DNA from: Chlamydoabsidia padenii
Lineage: Eukaryota; Mucoromycota; Mucoromycetes; Mucorales; Cunninghamellaceae
Direction of reading: 5' to 3'
DNA: 64,000 nt
Assembly: GCA_025330725.1 (NCBI GenBank)
Contig: JAIWND010000010.1
Location: 186,001-250,000 of the forward strand
A program made the position numbers and the translations under genes. Shown here piece by piece: positions 35,662 through 46,837 of the stretch (position 1 is the first letter of the stretch; each line of letters starts with the position of its first letter). The notes under the pieces were generated by a model. That model was given only the letters and a program-made list of their open reading frames with translations. It was not told the DNA's origin and did not search any database.

Positions 35662-37524
35662 CTACAAAGTAGAAGGGGTCATGGTAGTAACTTGCTGAGT
35701 CGATTTTGATTTTGGCTTATCGTAGATATGGCACTAGAGGAGGAGGAGGGAAAAAAAAAAGAGAGAGAGAAAGAAATGAGTCTAATATACAATGGTAGGG
35801 GGAAGAGATATTTTGGGTTGTGTTACCTTGTGAGCGTGTCTATACCATAAAACATTGTTTTTGCGCTTGGCGTTACAGATAGGTACAAATTGTAGGCATT
35901 GGTGGCAAAGACCTTCGAGAAGGTCTGTTTCCTTGTTAATTCGTTGTTCCAATGGAGAAGCAAAAGGCTGGCCAGAAACAGAAGAGATACCATGGAAGAA
36001 TTGTTTGTGATACCAATAAGCACTGTTTTTCAATTGTAGCCATTTCCCCAGAGGTTTGCAGCTTTCGCAGTACCCTTGTTTTTGTTGACCTGTATATCGA
36101 ACCCATCGTGGAGTGTAAACGTCGGTATCGTATCGAGGATTTTGTCGTCTAGGTATAGCACTATTGCAGTGTGTTTCCGAATCCATGTCTCCGAGTGTCG
36201 TGCAGTTGTTATCTAGTTGTATAAATGAGGCTGAGGAGGAGGAGGAGGTCGATGAGGTTGATGATGATGGTGAGGAAAAGTATGTGGAAGAAGGATTTGA
36301 TGGTGTTTTGTCGGTGGCATTTGTCGAGAGTGATAAACTTGTTGTAAGCAGTGGTGTGTCATCTCGAGATCCAACAAGTGGGAAGACTAAATTACCTTTT
36401 TAAACCGGATGAGTATTCTTTGTTACTGTCTTCCTATTTGTGCTTACTTTTGTCAGATTCGCGTCTTTTGATATCGACGTTTTCTTCTTCCTTGTCAAAC
36501 GTATCGTCGTCAGGATTCTTTATTGTATAGGTAGATGATATTGTCGACAAAGATGAGAAAGGTGAGGTGGGTGGCTTGATTGAGGGTGATGTATCGTGAT
36601 GATTATGATGATGGTATGATGGGTCAAGAGTTAGGGCGACACTTTCTTTGGAATATTTATGTGCAGGTACAGAGCCAGCTAGATTAAAGAGATTGTGTTG
36701 AGATTGCTGCTGTTGGTGACAATTCTGGTGTTGCTGTTCTTCGCGTTGTAAGCCTTGGTATTGTAAAAAAAACTGGTGATGGCTCTGTTGCTGATAAAGT
36801 TGCTTTGATTGGTGATGGTGATGGTGATATTGCTGATCCAATCTTTTAGAATGCTTGCCGTTTATGTTGTCCATTGACTTTGTTCGTTTCCTAGTGTATT
36901 CGTCAAGAGTAGATATTGGTCGAAGGTGATCCCAGTGAGTAAGAGGAGTTGTATGACTGTAGGTGATATTCGAAGATATGGCATTCACATTGTCCATGTT
37001 ATTGTAGTTGCTGGTACATATGTTATCATCATCATTTCCTGTGTTGTTTGCTGGGTATATGTTGGGTAAAGAGCCACGGTGATTGAATAAAGATAATGTT
37101 GGACTAGATCGTGAATCGGATCCTGCTTGATGTAATTGTGACACCGATCGATGATACTTCAATAGTGGTGTGGAGCATAGATTTGTTTGTAAAGTATTTT
37201 GTTGCTTTTTCTGTTTGTTGGAGAGCATTCCTAACGTGATTAAACGGCATTGGGATGATGATGTTAGTTTTGTTGTCTCGCTTCACCTTCCCCCCCCCCT
37301 TTTATTTATATCACAGATTTTTACCTCGTTGAGAATAATCTGTCAAAGTACCTCCGTTCGTGACCATGTTAAAACAAAACTTTTCTTGCTGCAAGGACAA
37401 GGAAGATTTGGAATGACTTTGTTGATGCATGGGCGTAATGGTGTTTGAGAAAGACGGAGAGGAGATTGTCCAAAGTAGATCGAATGGTGCTGAAGGTGTT
37501 CCGGTTGCCATTGTTGGTAATAGG

Positions 37525-37586
<62 letters not shown>

Positions 37587-37727
37587 CAATGAGTTTGGAA
37601 ATGTCGCGAGTGGGAGGTTGTACTGAAACTCGGTATTCATAAAAGTACCCACAATAGAAGAGGTCGATGCCGTAGGGTCAGGAGTTGAGTATAATTCCAA
37701 CACGTCTTGTTCAGATGGATTGTTCAT
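35662..37727 (-). CDS. Putative transcription regulator with Rua1-type C-terminal zinc domain
   Basis: Exons 37325-37727, 36448-37230, 35827-36386, 35662-35733 give 605 aa. The first 440 residues are low complexity, including a run of about 21 Asn (GTT repeat on the plus strand), Gln/His stretches and Ser/Thr-rich DNA-regulator-like sequence. The C-terminal domain has YDTDVYTPRWVRYTG, GYCESCKPLGKWLQLKNSAY, WYHKQFFHGISSVSG, GLCHQCLQ and LWYRHAHKCH, the Cys/His pattern of the domain in Ustilago Rua1 and related fungal regulators. DNA binding is therefore likely. The third exon joins by acceptor GTAATTTAG|TC, chosen for frame; other acceptors nearby give similar N-terminal linkers. Confidence 0.82.
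37524..37586. repeat. (GTT)21 microsatellite coding poly-Asn
   Basis: 63 bp of perfect GTT repeat; read on the minus strand it is AAC, giving about 21 consecutive Asn in the Rua1-type protein. Likely length-variable between strains. Confidence 0.95.
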
Positions 37728-37776
37728 TTAAAAACCAGTTTTACCAAGTGAGTCAATATAATAAAAGAGAAAGTGT

Positions 37777-37808
<32 letters not shown>

Positions 37809-38526
37809 AGTGATAAAAAGAAGAAAGAAAGAGATAGACAAAATAAAAATCATTGAAGAAAGTAAAATAGGACCGCCGGTAGTTGAAAAAGAAAAAAAAA
37901 AAAGGAGGCGGGATTGAAAAAGATGAAAAAATGACTGATCGCCGTGACCCATATAGGCCCCCATTCAATCACTTCGGTTCTAACACGGGGATGCTCAAAG
38001 TTATCGAGTACTACTATACCCAAGTAATATATTAACTGATTTTACTGTTTGCAAACAAGATGGAAACAGGAACGTCAAGTTGGCGGTGATTGAAAATTGG
38101 GAAGAATCTGGTCTGTGCATGAACGATCATCTATCGTCCGTACATCAACATATCATTCTTCTAGTCTGTATCCCGAGAAAGAAAGAAAAAAAAAAAGAGC
38201 ATTGTAGCAGTAATTACTTGTCGGTGATTAACCCGGTAATCATGATTAACCATTATTAATCAAAGAAGAGACTAAAAAGTAAGCCCAAGGACCAAAATAC
38301 CTTGATTTCCAAAAGCGGAATAATGTCACTGGTATTAATTGAGTGTTTTATTTATATTTTTGTGATAAGCTACTACTATATACAATGATTGCTCGGTAAA
38401 AGCACCGGCAAATAGAAGGATTTTTTTTTTTAAAAAAAAAAAGGGGGGGAAAGGTTTCAATAAATAGATCTGTACAAAAGGAATAATAAAAACTGGTAAG
38501 CTATAAGTAAGTGCAAGAGTAGTATA
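37728..38526. other. Upstream region of the Rua1-type gene and 3' flank of the F-box gene
   Basis: Has a (GAA)n leader stretch at 37780-37804, element variants GCGGGATTGAAA at 37908-37919 and GGCGGTGATTGAAAA near 38082, and poly(T)/poly(A) at about 38421-38443. No gene seen. Confidence 0.45.
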
Positions 38527-40567
38527 TTAAAAGTATCGGGTATCCAATCCTTGAGAAAAGTCCATTATCAACACCCTATGATCTTGGCTGGCACTAAAAC
38601 GGTTGTCGAGAAAGAAAGAAAAAAAAAAAGTTAGAGTTCTGGTGTGAGTTATGAGGAGGATCAGTTGTGTTTCTTACCTAATTATCTTGGTTTTGTCAAA
38701 GTGTACATCTAGTACCCAGCTTGTATGACCACTTTGGAAGTTTAATAGACATGCCCCTGACCTAATCATAAAAGCAAATCAGTATAGTTACCAACATATG
38801 AATAACCTTCTTGTTTGGATCTTACCTGATATCCCACACACGGACACTAAGGTCGTAACTTGCGCTGACTATTCGGTCTCCATCAAAATGCAATGTTCTG
38901 ACCAAGTCGGTGTGACCTATAATGGTGATGAAAAAGTAGTGATGAGGATATGTATATATTATAATATGAACTATCTGCGGCAAGCTTACCTTCAAATATC
39001 ATGCTGCAGTCACCTGTCTAATTATCAAGATAAAAATGACATACCAGTTAGCTCTAATTGTTAAAATAAGGTTGGAATGAAGGAGGTGGTGATTGCTTAC
39101 CTCGGCATCAAACACCCTGATTGTTCTGTCATTGGAGCCAGTGATGATCCGTTTACCATCATATTGTACGCAAGCCAATCCACGAGTATGTCCAGAGTAT
39201 TGACGAATACAAGCACCAGTTTTTATATTCCACATTTTCACCAAAGTATCACCAGAAGCGGAGACAATGTTATCCCCATGTAGTTGAATAGCGTTTACAG
39301 GTCCGTTGTGTGCATCAATCGTCCGTATAAGATCCCCAGTGTTTACATCCCATATCCTGATTGTTGCGTCTTTGCTGCTACTGACAATATATCGATCATC
39401 GAATGATAAATCCAGTACACCTGCAGTATGACCCTATATTAAGCCAAAAAGTGAGTGAGATCGATGTCCTTTCTTGTTCTTTTTTTCCTATTTTACCTGT
39501 AATGTCTTCAATGGTTGCAAGGTTTTCATATTCCATATAATCAAAGTCGTGTCAGAAGATCCAGATACCATAATCTTGTCATTAAATTGTAAGCAAAGGA
39601 CACTGGCACGGTGACCATGTAGAGTACGCAAGCATTGATAAGTCTGCATATCCCATATTTTAATAGTCCGATCCCTACTGCCTGTGATGATTTTGTTGTT
39701 GTCGAATTGTAAGCAGTAAACCGAATCACGATGTCCTACAAGATATTGAGTTTTGACTTTGCCGTTTGTCCATCGTTTTTCCAATTGGAAGCGTTGTTTA
39801 TATATGTGAAGCCAGTCAAGTTCGATAGAAGGTGATAGATGTTGCTGCAAAGAAGAAGGAGAAGGTTGCCATTGTTGTTCGTATACCCGATGCCGCCAAA
39901 CATCATTACTGCGATATAAAGTATAGATACCACGAGACACAGAAGAGAGATTGACCAAAGATAGGGTGTCCAAGTATGACAGGATCTGGATGGACAGTTC
40001 GCAGGGCAGTTCAAGGAGAAAATCTAATATTAATAGCAATTGATCAGTCTCCTTTTTTATGCACTTATATGGATAAAGGACCATTGGCACAAGCGACTTG
40101 GATTTTTTTTTCTTACCTATTCTTTTTGTAGGGCCCAAAAGGAGATTTTCTCCTGTTGAGAATGGATAATCTTGAGTGATGGTGGGAGGGTATTGATATA
40201 ATTGTTGCTGTTGACGTTGTTGATAGTGGTATCGTTGTCGCTGATGTCGAGGAGGTGCTACATAGAATGCAACTTTGGAAGCTTGAAGAGCAGGATTATT
40301 TCGTCCAAGAGATGATGCACCATGATGTCGTTTTTTCATACAACGTGTTGGTGACCTAGAACCCAAAGAGTGACTACCAGAGATACCGCCTTGACCAAGA
40401 AGAAACCGTTGTGGATAATGAGGCATAATAATGTGGTGACGATTTAAAGGTGGAGCTTCAACCATGAGTATATCACCACGACTGTTAGGCAGGTTCAAGT
40501 GTTGGTCAGAAATAGGTGCTGGTTTGTTACTACCATAACTATTACATTCATCGTGTGGAGAGGTCAT
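38527..40567 (-). CDS. F-box protein with WD40 repeats (Cdc4/Met30/Fbw7-like)
   Basis: Exons 40117-40567, 39497-40023, 39101-39433, 38990-39017, 38826-38916, 38678-38761, 38527-38593 give 526 aa. A Gln/Arg/Ser-rich N-terminus leads to the F-box LPCELSIQILSYLDTLSLVNLSS..SRGIYTL. Seven WD40 repeats follow, starting LVGHRDSVYCLQFDNNKIITGSRDRTIKIWD, ending QSGHTSWVLDVHFD. This is the architecture of SCF ubiquitin ligase substrate receptors. Intron 1 (40024-40116, 93 nt) is in frame and stop-free, so retention would add 31 residues before the F-box. I start at 40567; upstream in-frame ATG at 40822 would encode a Leu-Ser run from a (GA)n tract that is more likely leader. Confidence 0.9.
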
Positions 40568-40666
40568 AGCAAATGAGATAATAAAATGCAGACTGATATT
40601 GGGGGAAAGATAGAGGAGGTAAGGGGGGAAGGGGGGAACAATTAGAAATAAAAATAAAAATAAAAA

Positions 40667-40702
<36 letters not shown>

Positions 40703-41273
40703 AAGAGGGAAGAAAAGGAATTGATAAATAAATCCAAAACAAAGCAAGTCAAAACATGTGCATGAGCGGAGTTGGTCATTTACCGAAAAGGGTAGCTTGT
40801 TTTTCTTGGTTTCCCTTTTCATACCTTTGCATCAAAACCATCTTCCTTCAATGGATTGTCAAATGTTGGTTCTCTTAAATTGATTCTTAATTTCCGATGG
40901 CTAATATTGCCCCATATAAATACTGAGGAATTCAAATAATAGTAAAAAGAAAAACCTCCTTGAGATAATGACAGCCTTCCAAGTGTTACCCCACATTTTA
41001 AACTTGCAGAGAAAAATCACCCATTGCTTTACCATTTAAAAAAAAGCTGGCATAATGTTTAATAACATCATAGGATGCATAAAAAAAACTATTTTTTGTG
41101 TGTTTGCATCAACAAAAGCATGTACCAGTATATGAAAGACTCGTGCAAGTAACCACAAAAAAATGGATTTTGACATCCGACATTTCCCTCACATTTGATT
41201 GGCTTTTATTTATAGATATTAAAATTCCGACATTGTGCTTTATATATTACATTGCAATTGTTTTTCAATACGG
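40568..41273. other. Upstream region of the F-box gene and tRNA flank
   Basis: Holds a (GA)n tract at 40670-40699 and, near the tRNA, two CCGACATT-containing sites (41176-41185 and 41219-41234). No protein gene seen. Confidence 0.5.
40670..40699. repeat. (GA)n microsatellite
   Basis: About 15 GA units in the probable 5' leader of the F-box/WD40 gene. Confidence 0.9.
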
Positions 41274-41344
41274 GCGCGGTTGGTTAAGTGGTATAATCTT
41301 CGCCTGCCACGCGAAGGGCCGGGGTTCGATTCCCCGACCGCGCA
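41274..41344 (+). tRNA. tRNA-Gly (GCC)
   Basis: 71 nt with a complete cloverleaf. The acceptor stem GCGCGGT pairs with ACCGCGC, followed by discriminator A. The anticodon stem TTCGC/GCGAA encloses loop CTGCCAC with anticodon GCC. Internal promoters are visible: A box TGGTTAAGTGG at 41281-41291 and B box GGTTCGATTCC at 41323-41333. There is no intron, and TTTTT at 41347-41351 is the Pol III terminator. Confidence 0.97.
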
Positions 41345-42094
41345 TTGTTTTTATTGCTGCCCATCGGGGTTTAATTTTTGAGAGATTCACACCAGACGTA
41401 TAATATTAAGTGAGTTCAAAAATCAGTCAAAGGATAATAAGTTGATGTTTTATTGTTTTATAAAGAGGTTATATTTATACTAATCTAGATTAAACGACAA
41501 GGGTGTTGATAGAAGGATCGAGAGAATGATGGATATAAGTAGAAGGAAAGTCCAAACACTGCCAAATCCAATCCCGACAGATGTCGGGGCTGGTTCCGTG
41601 GTGGTCTACAAGAGGTGCAATTTACGTTTGAAAAAAAAAAAAAAATCCCAAGTCTTTTTCATGATGATAGAAGCGAGATTGGTCTGAACGTAAGCCTGGA
41701 GACGGCAACATCCCAATCCGACATAAAAAGGAGGTCAGGCAACAATATGTAGTTCAAAAAGCAAGTAACAGGACATGCATGCAATGTTTACGCGTTACTG
41801 TCTACTATAGTATTACACAATAAAACATTAACGCAATTATATTACTCCAAGTCACTTTGATGTGCGGAAGGCATACCCAAATGTTTCCAAAACGACAGTA
41901 TATTACTATTTTGGGAGGTAGTCAGAATTCCCCATCATGGTCCCCCTTCCCTGTAAATGTATTCTTTTATTAATTAGTCAACCAATCAAACTGCCATCAA
42001 CTATATACTATTTATTATACATTTTAAACTAAATTAGATATACTATTTCAAAATATACAAGATAGTCCAATGGAGATTCGTCGATTCTTCATCT
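41345..42094. other. Intergenic DNA between tRNA-Gly and the RING gene
   Basis: Contains a hairpin CCCGACA-GA-TGTCGGG at 41573-41588 and CAATCCGACAT near 41709. No coding region seen. Confidence 0.45.
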
Positions 42095-43775
42095 TCAGAT
42101 ATCATTGTCGCTGTCCGTTTTACCGCCATCCTCATCATTAGATTTGATTTGCCTAAAATCCCTTTGACAAAGAGGACCTAAAGGAATAAATAAAAAAAGA
42201 AGTTGAAAAGGATTAGTGCTTTTACCATACCATCGTTTGTCTCCTCTCTTACATTTGTAGTTCAATGCCAGCCATTCATGCACGCAGTCTTTATGGAAGT
42301 GATGGTTGCACCTAGTAAAACCATTGGTTAGTCAATTTAGATTAGATCAATGACATCAATAAGCAGGGTCCTACCTTAATCTACATATTAGTTCCCCGTT
42401 TTCATAATCAGACAAGCAGATTGTGCATAATGAGTCAGCCGGGTCCATTGTCAATTCTTCATAAACTTGTTCCACATCGGTATCTTGAAGGCTGTTTCGA
42501 TGAGTGGTAAAGTAGGTCAAGATGCCAAGTTTCCGTCTTTTTGATGACTGGTGTGTTGCTTTTGAGGAAGAGGTTGATGTGACGGTGGTGGGTAAAGGTG
42601 TCGATGTATACGGTGAATCCTGTGCCTGTCGTTCGGTAGAGGAAAGGGATCGGTATTTGTATATTGGTATAGATTGTATTTCGTCATTGTTGGCCCCAAT
42701 CATTCCTGTTGCATAATCTATATTCATATAGCGCATAGCCACTATAACATATAAAAAAAAAGATAGCAAGTTAGTATCCCAGTGTATGGTCACTCTTTAA
42801 GAACCAGTTCTTACCAATCAAACACGGCAAACAGAACACCACACCAGCACAGAGTAAAAGAGGAACCAACACCAAGAAATAGCCCAGTAGGATCCATGTC
42901 ATTGTCGTATAAAATAAATACTTGGCATCATGATAGCATTGTGAAGAGGCCGTGAATATAAAGTAGTTTCCAACAACAAACCAGAGTATAGATATAAGAT
43001 CCAGAAAAGACTTGATCCTATGATTATATATACATATATAAAAGTGGCATTTTAGTAAGTAAACGCATACCTATATATAAAAAAAAAAGTACCCGTCCAC
43101 CCAACTGCGTGTGTTTGATGAAGTTTGAAATACACTATTTACTTGTGTTGTTGCTTCTGCTTCTGTAGTAGCATGATCAGTATGTGATAATGTTGTGGGA
43201 GATGATGATTCCATCGGTTGAGAGTTATTAGGTCCTGCTACTGGTGACGGCCTTGCTGATATCGTGTTTGTTGATCTATTTCCTGTCGAATCACTAACAG
43301 ATACAGTACGCCACAAGTGTTTGTATAATGTAAGAGGCATAGAGAATCCAAGTCGAATCACAAAAACGATAAGATACGTATCCAGAGGTTTGTCGCATTG
43401 TTCTTCTCTTCCCAACACGAGCATAATGATAGTAATGACAATCTATCAAAGAAGAAGAAGAAGGAGAAGGAAAAAGGTGAGAGGGTGAGCAGTTTCAAGT
43501 TGTTTCAAGTTCTTAAAAGTTACTTCTGCCAAGCTAATAAATGCCGTTATGCCAATAATGATCTTGTTCGTTCGAGACATTGTTCGCCAAGATGTACGTA
43601 AAAAAGCTATCCAGTTGGTTCGTACTGTTCTTGAAGGTGCACCATACATAAAGGAGCGTTGTCGTTGTCGGTGCTGCATGTTGTGATATGGTAATGACGA
43701 CGGTGCTTGAGTCTGAGTGGCAGCAACTGGTTCTGCTGTTTCAATAGCGGTATTAGGCATGGATAAATCATCCAT
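42095..43775 (-). CDS. Membrane-bound RING-H2 E3 ubiquitin ligase
   Basis: Exons 43524-43775, 43093-43442, 42815-43017, 42375-42741, 42253-42311, 42095-42177 give 437 aa. A polar N-terminus precedes several hydrophobic helices (around IIIGITAFISLAEIVITIIM, YLIVFVIRLGF, LISILWFVVGNYFIF and WILLGYFLVLVPLLL). The C-terminal RING-H2 has CTIC...ENGELICRLRCNHHFHKDCVHEWL..NYKCPLC, all eight ligands present (C3H2C3). The phrase D-G-I-K-S-F-L-D-L before the third helix is typical for a fungal/plant family of multi-pass RING proteins. It probably acts in ER or endosomal membrane protein ubiquitination; the substrate is unknown. Confidence 0.88.
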
Positions 43776-43898
43776 ATTGATGATAAGTAAAACAAGTAAT
43801 TATATACAAAGATAGTCAAGTGGTTGTGGGATAATAAAAAAAGAGAACCCGATTTATCAGTTGACTTCCTCGGGACGGGATAAAGCAAAATTCAAAAA

Positions 43899-43911
43899 TT
43901 GAAATTCCGAC
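43899..43911. promoter_or_regulatory. CGGNNTTTNAA promoter element (RING gene)
   Basis: TTGAAATTCCGAC, 124 bp upstream of the RING start at 43775. Confidence 0.55.
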
Positions 43912-44376
43912 ATGCATTGTTCCAGTCGAAAGGGTATGATGGTTCAAACAAAACCATCCATCACATATTACTCATAGTTCTTGATATATATATATAGATT
44001 CAAGTACATCATTACTTCTAGAAAATGGCCGAAAAGTGCCGATAAACACAAATACGTCAACGACACCATGTGTGTGGGGAAATAAAAACATGGCTTCCCT
44101 TTTTTTTTTTTTTAAGTTGTTGCTTTATCTGACCAGGTCAGCCAGGGCAATAAATATCGTGGACTTGACTAAGAACTGTGTCATCGCTATTTATGCTACG
44201 AATGCCGTTTTTGTCTTTGCTGCAAGTTGGTAAATTAATGTCGATCCGTGATGTTAATATAACCAGTGTTAATTGAGCATACATCTCAGTATCTATATGA
44301 ACTTTTCCAACATGAAACTTTGCTCCATGACATACAATAACAAGAAATCAAAGGGACCATTTCAATTTGCATCATA

Positions 44377-44400
44377 TTCAAATCCCGATATCGATTTGAA
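44377..44400. promoter_or_regulatory. Near-palindromic CGGNNTTTNAA element (kinase gene)
   Basis: TTCAAATCCCGAT at 44377-44389 continues into CGATTTGAA at 44392-44400, so both half-sites TTCAAATC and GATTTGAA face each other. The ATG is about 220 bp downstream with a leader intron between. Confidence 0.5.
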
Positions 44401-44618
44401 AAGCCTGATTTTTTTTTTCTCTCTCTCTCTCTCTCTCTCTCTTTTTCTTTTTCTTTCTTCTTTCAACCTCTTTTGACTAATTCATTCTGGAAACTCTTTG
44501 ACTCTATACATTGAAGAAGAACAGCAAAGGTAAAAACTGCTTGAATGATTTTCTCTCCGTATGCACTCGATTACTTAACCTTTACACCTTGATTATCATA
44601 TTAGATCTGTCCGAGTCC

Positions 44619-46590
44619 ATGGAATCGCTAAACTTTGCAAGCAACAAACACACTTCGTCCCTTGGCCATCGTCGACAAGCTTCAGTAGGACTGGGCATTA
44701 TTACCGATCTGGACACCACTGATACAACATCAAAGGCAACAGCGTCAAACAATACAACATCAGCCTCAGTGAACAGCAGCAAGAATGCCTCCTTTTTTGA
44801 AACACCAATCTTTACTACACCAACTCTACCACCACGCCTTACTCCTCTGAATATAACAAATGGGGCATCTTCGCCAGCAACACAGTCTTCCTCTCAACTA
44901 GCAACAACATACACAGATCGACTGAGGAACATTGCGGCCAGTATGAACAATAATAACAGCAACAAAGACAATGATTCATTATCACCCATACCAGTTAATC
45001 ATCACACAAAGAACACCAATATGCAGGATACAGCAAATTCGACTCTAGTGAAAGTACGACGTGCACGGTCTTATCGATTTAAACCACCTTATTACAACGA
45101 AGAAGGCTACGACGACGATGATGATGATGGAATCATGCCGCTCCCAAGTCCGGTACCAACGAGCGCTATAGCATCATCATCATCATCATCTACACTATTG
45201 AATCGATTACCGCACGATCTTCATGATCAACTAAATGGCGTATCATCCTCGCGTCCTGGATCATCAGGTGATACTCTTAATAGACCAGTATTTGCGACAA
45301 GTAGTATTACATCACCTCACTCACCTGTGACACCGCCATCTCCGTCTACATCAACAAGCATTCCTATCATAGCTATCTCTCCTACAATTGTGCACAAAAA
45401 CGACGTCATACCTCAACTCTCAGCACATCCCATGCTCGGTGACATGGACGATCCAATGTTTATGGACCACACACCTTCACAGCAACCAAATCAACAAGGG
45501 CCATTACTCTACCACCACAAATCATCAGGGGTACCTACTAATGGCGGGCGACGACGACCGGGTGCTATGGTACGTGAAGCATCCTCCTCCTCTGGTCTTC
45601 CTACTATCTCTGTCAATCCTGCCAGTGAAGAAAACCTCATTGACAAACAACTTGGCGACTATTATATCAGGCGACTATTGGGTACAGGTGCATTCTCAAA
45701 GGTATACTTGGCTGAACGTCGTAACAATGAACAGGTGGAACTTTTTGCTATCAAGACAATCAATAAATCAAGTATGATCAATAACTTGAGATTCCGGTCA
45801 AGTATTGAACGTGAAGTGGGCATATTAAAGGTAAAAAAAAAAAAAAAAAAAAAAAAAGGAAAACTGTGAATGGTATATTTACTTGATATTTGTATAGTTT
45901 ATTGATCATCCTCATATTGCTCACATTGAAGCTACAATGGAAACGGAACATAATCTATGCTTGATCCTTGAATATGCTCAAGGTATGGAACTCTTCGACT
46001 TTGTACAACAAATGCACCAACGACTCCATTCCAAGAACGAAAAAGTGAATGAAGGGTTGATTAAAAAAATCTTTTTACAATTGGTCCTTGTGGTGAAATG
46101 GATGCATGAACACAACATTGTTCATCGCGATCTCAAGTTGGAAAACATCTTGATACACATGGATGAACAACATCAAGGCGAACCCATCCTCAAGGTCACT
46201 GATTTTGGTCTAGCCCGGGTAATTGATCCTGATTCACCTATACTCACGACTCGATGTGGCAGTGAAGAATATGCAGCACCAGAAATTGTCCAAAGTAAAG
46301 GTTATGATGGTCGACAGACGGATACTTGGGCACTCGGGGTGATATTGTATGCGTTACTGGTGGGATATCTGCCTTTCCGTTATGACGCAACGAAAGGTGA
46401 ACGTGTAACACAAATGTTTTATAGGATTGTTCGTGCGCAAGTCAAATGGCCAAAGACATGGGATCAGCATCATCATATAGCCATCACCCCACAGGCAAAG
46501 GAAGTGGTGGAACGGATCTTGGTACGTCAGCCTGAACAACGTATACACTTGGACGACATTGATGGTCTGCCTTGGTTCCAACAACAATAG
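44619..46590 (+). CDS. Serine/threonine protein kinase with long disordered N-terminus
   Basis: Exons 44619-45830 and 45898-46590 give 634 aa. About 345 residues of Ser/Thr/Pro/Asn-rich sequence precede the kinase domain: G-loop LLGTGAFSKVYL, VAIK-like LFAIKTINK, catalytic loop HRDLKLEN, DFGLA, activation segment TTRCGSEEYAAPE and TDTWALGVILYALLVG.LPF. All catalytic residues are present. The RCGSEEYAAPE segment places it near fungal CAMK-like kinases of the Prr1/Ssp/Nnk type, but I cannot name an orthologue. The upstream frame to 44511 contains a good donor and acceptor (AAAG|GTAAAA...ATATTAG), so that part is read as a 5' UTR intron and the start set at 44619. Confidence 0.88.
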
Positions 46591-46735
46591 ACATACTCTA
46601 TCTCCATCTATCTATTTTTATATACTTTTAAACAACTTTGTAATCTAGATTAGCTTCTTTATTCCTCACTATTTAGTTAGCACCAATATATCCCCTCCTT
46701 TATCTCTCATTTGAACCATAGTCTAATAATAAAAG

Positions 46736-46748
46736 CAAACTCCGACCT
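46736..46748. promoter_or_regulatory. CGGNNTTTNAA-like promoter element (SYLF gene)
   Basis: GCAAACTCCGACC, 90 bp before the ATG at 46838; a weaker variant (CGGAGTTTGC on the other strand). Confidence 0.4.
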
Positions 46749-46837
46749 TTTTTTTTAAAAAAGTCTTGACTTTACTTTTTCTTCTTCTTGCTCTTCTTCT
46801 TCCTTTTTTTGTTTTGGACAATATATTATAGGTCTAA

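Larger units (their letters stand above)
43776..44618. other. Divergent region between the RING gene and the kinase gene
   Basis: Holds two promoter elements (43899-43911 and 44377-44389), a (CT)n tract at about 44420-44442, and a probable kinase 5' UTR intron at about 44529-44604. No further gene. Confidence 0.5.

Noticed and set aside
36164..36403. Glu/Asp-rich plus-strand ORF
   Set aside because: Antisense shadow of the Ser/Thr-rich linker in the Rua1-type gene.
37429..37642. Poly-Leu/poly-Cys ORFs
   Set aside because: Other-frame readings of the (GTT)n repeat.
40568..40822. Longer start for the F-box/WD40 protein
   Set aside because: The added residues are Leu-Ser repeats from the (GA)n tract and look like untranslated leader.
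41098..41403. 101-aa ORF over the tRNA
   Set aside because: It translates the tRNA-Gly gene; no protein similarity.
44511..44618. Upstream extension of the kinase ORF
   Set aside because: It contains a convincing donor and acceptor and reads as a 5' UTR intron.
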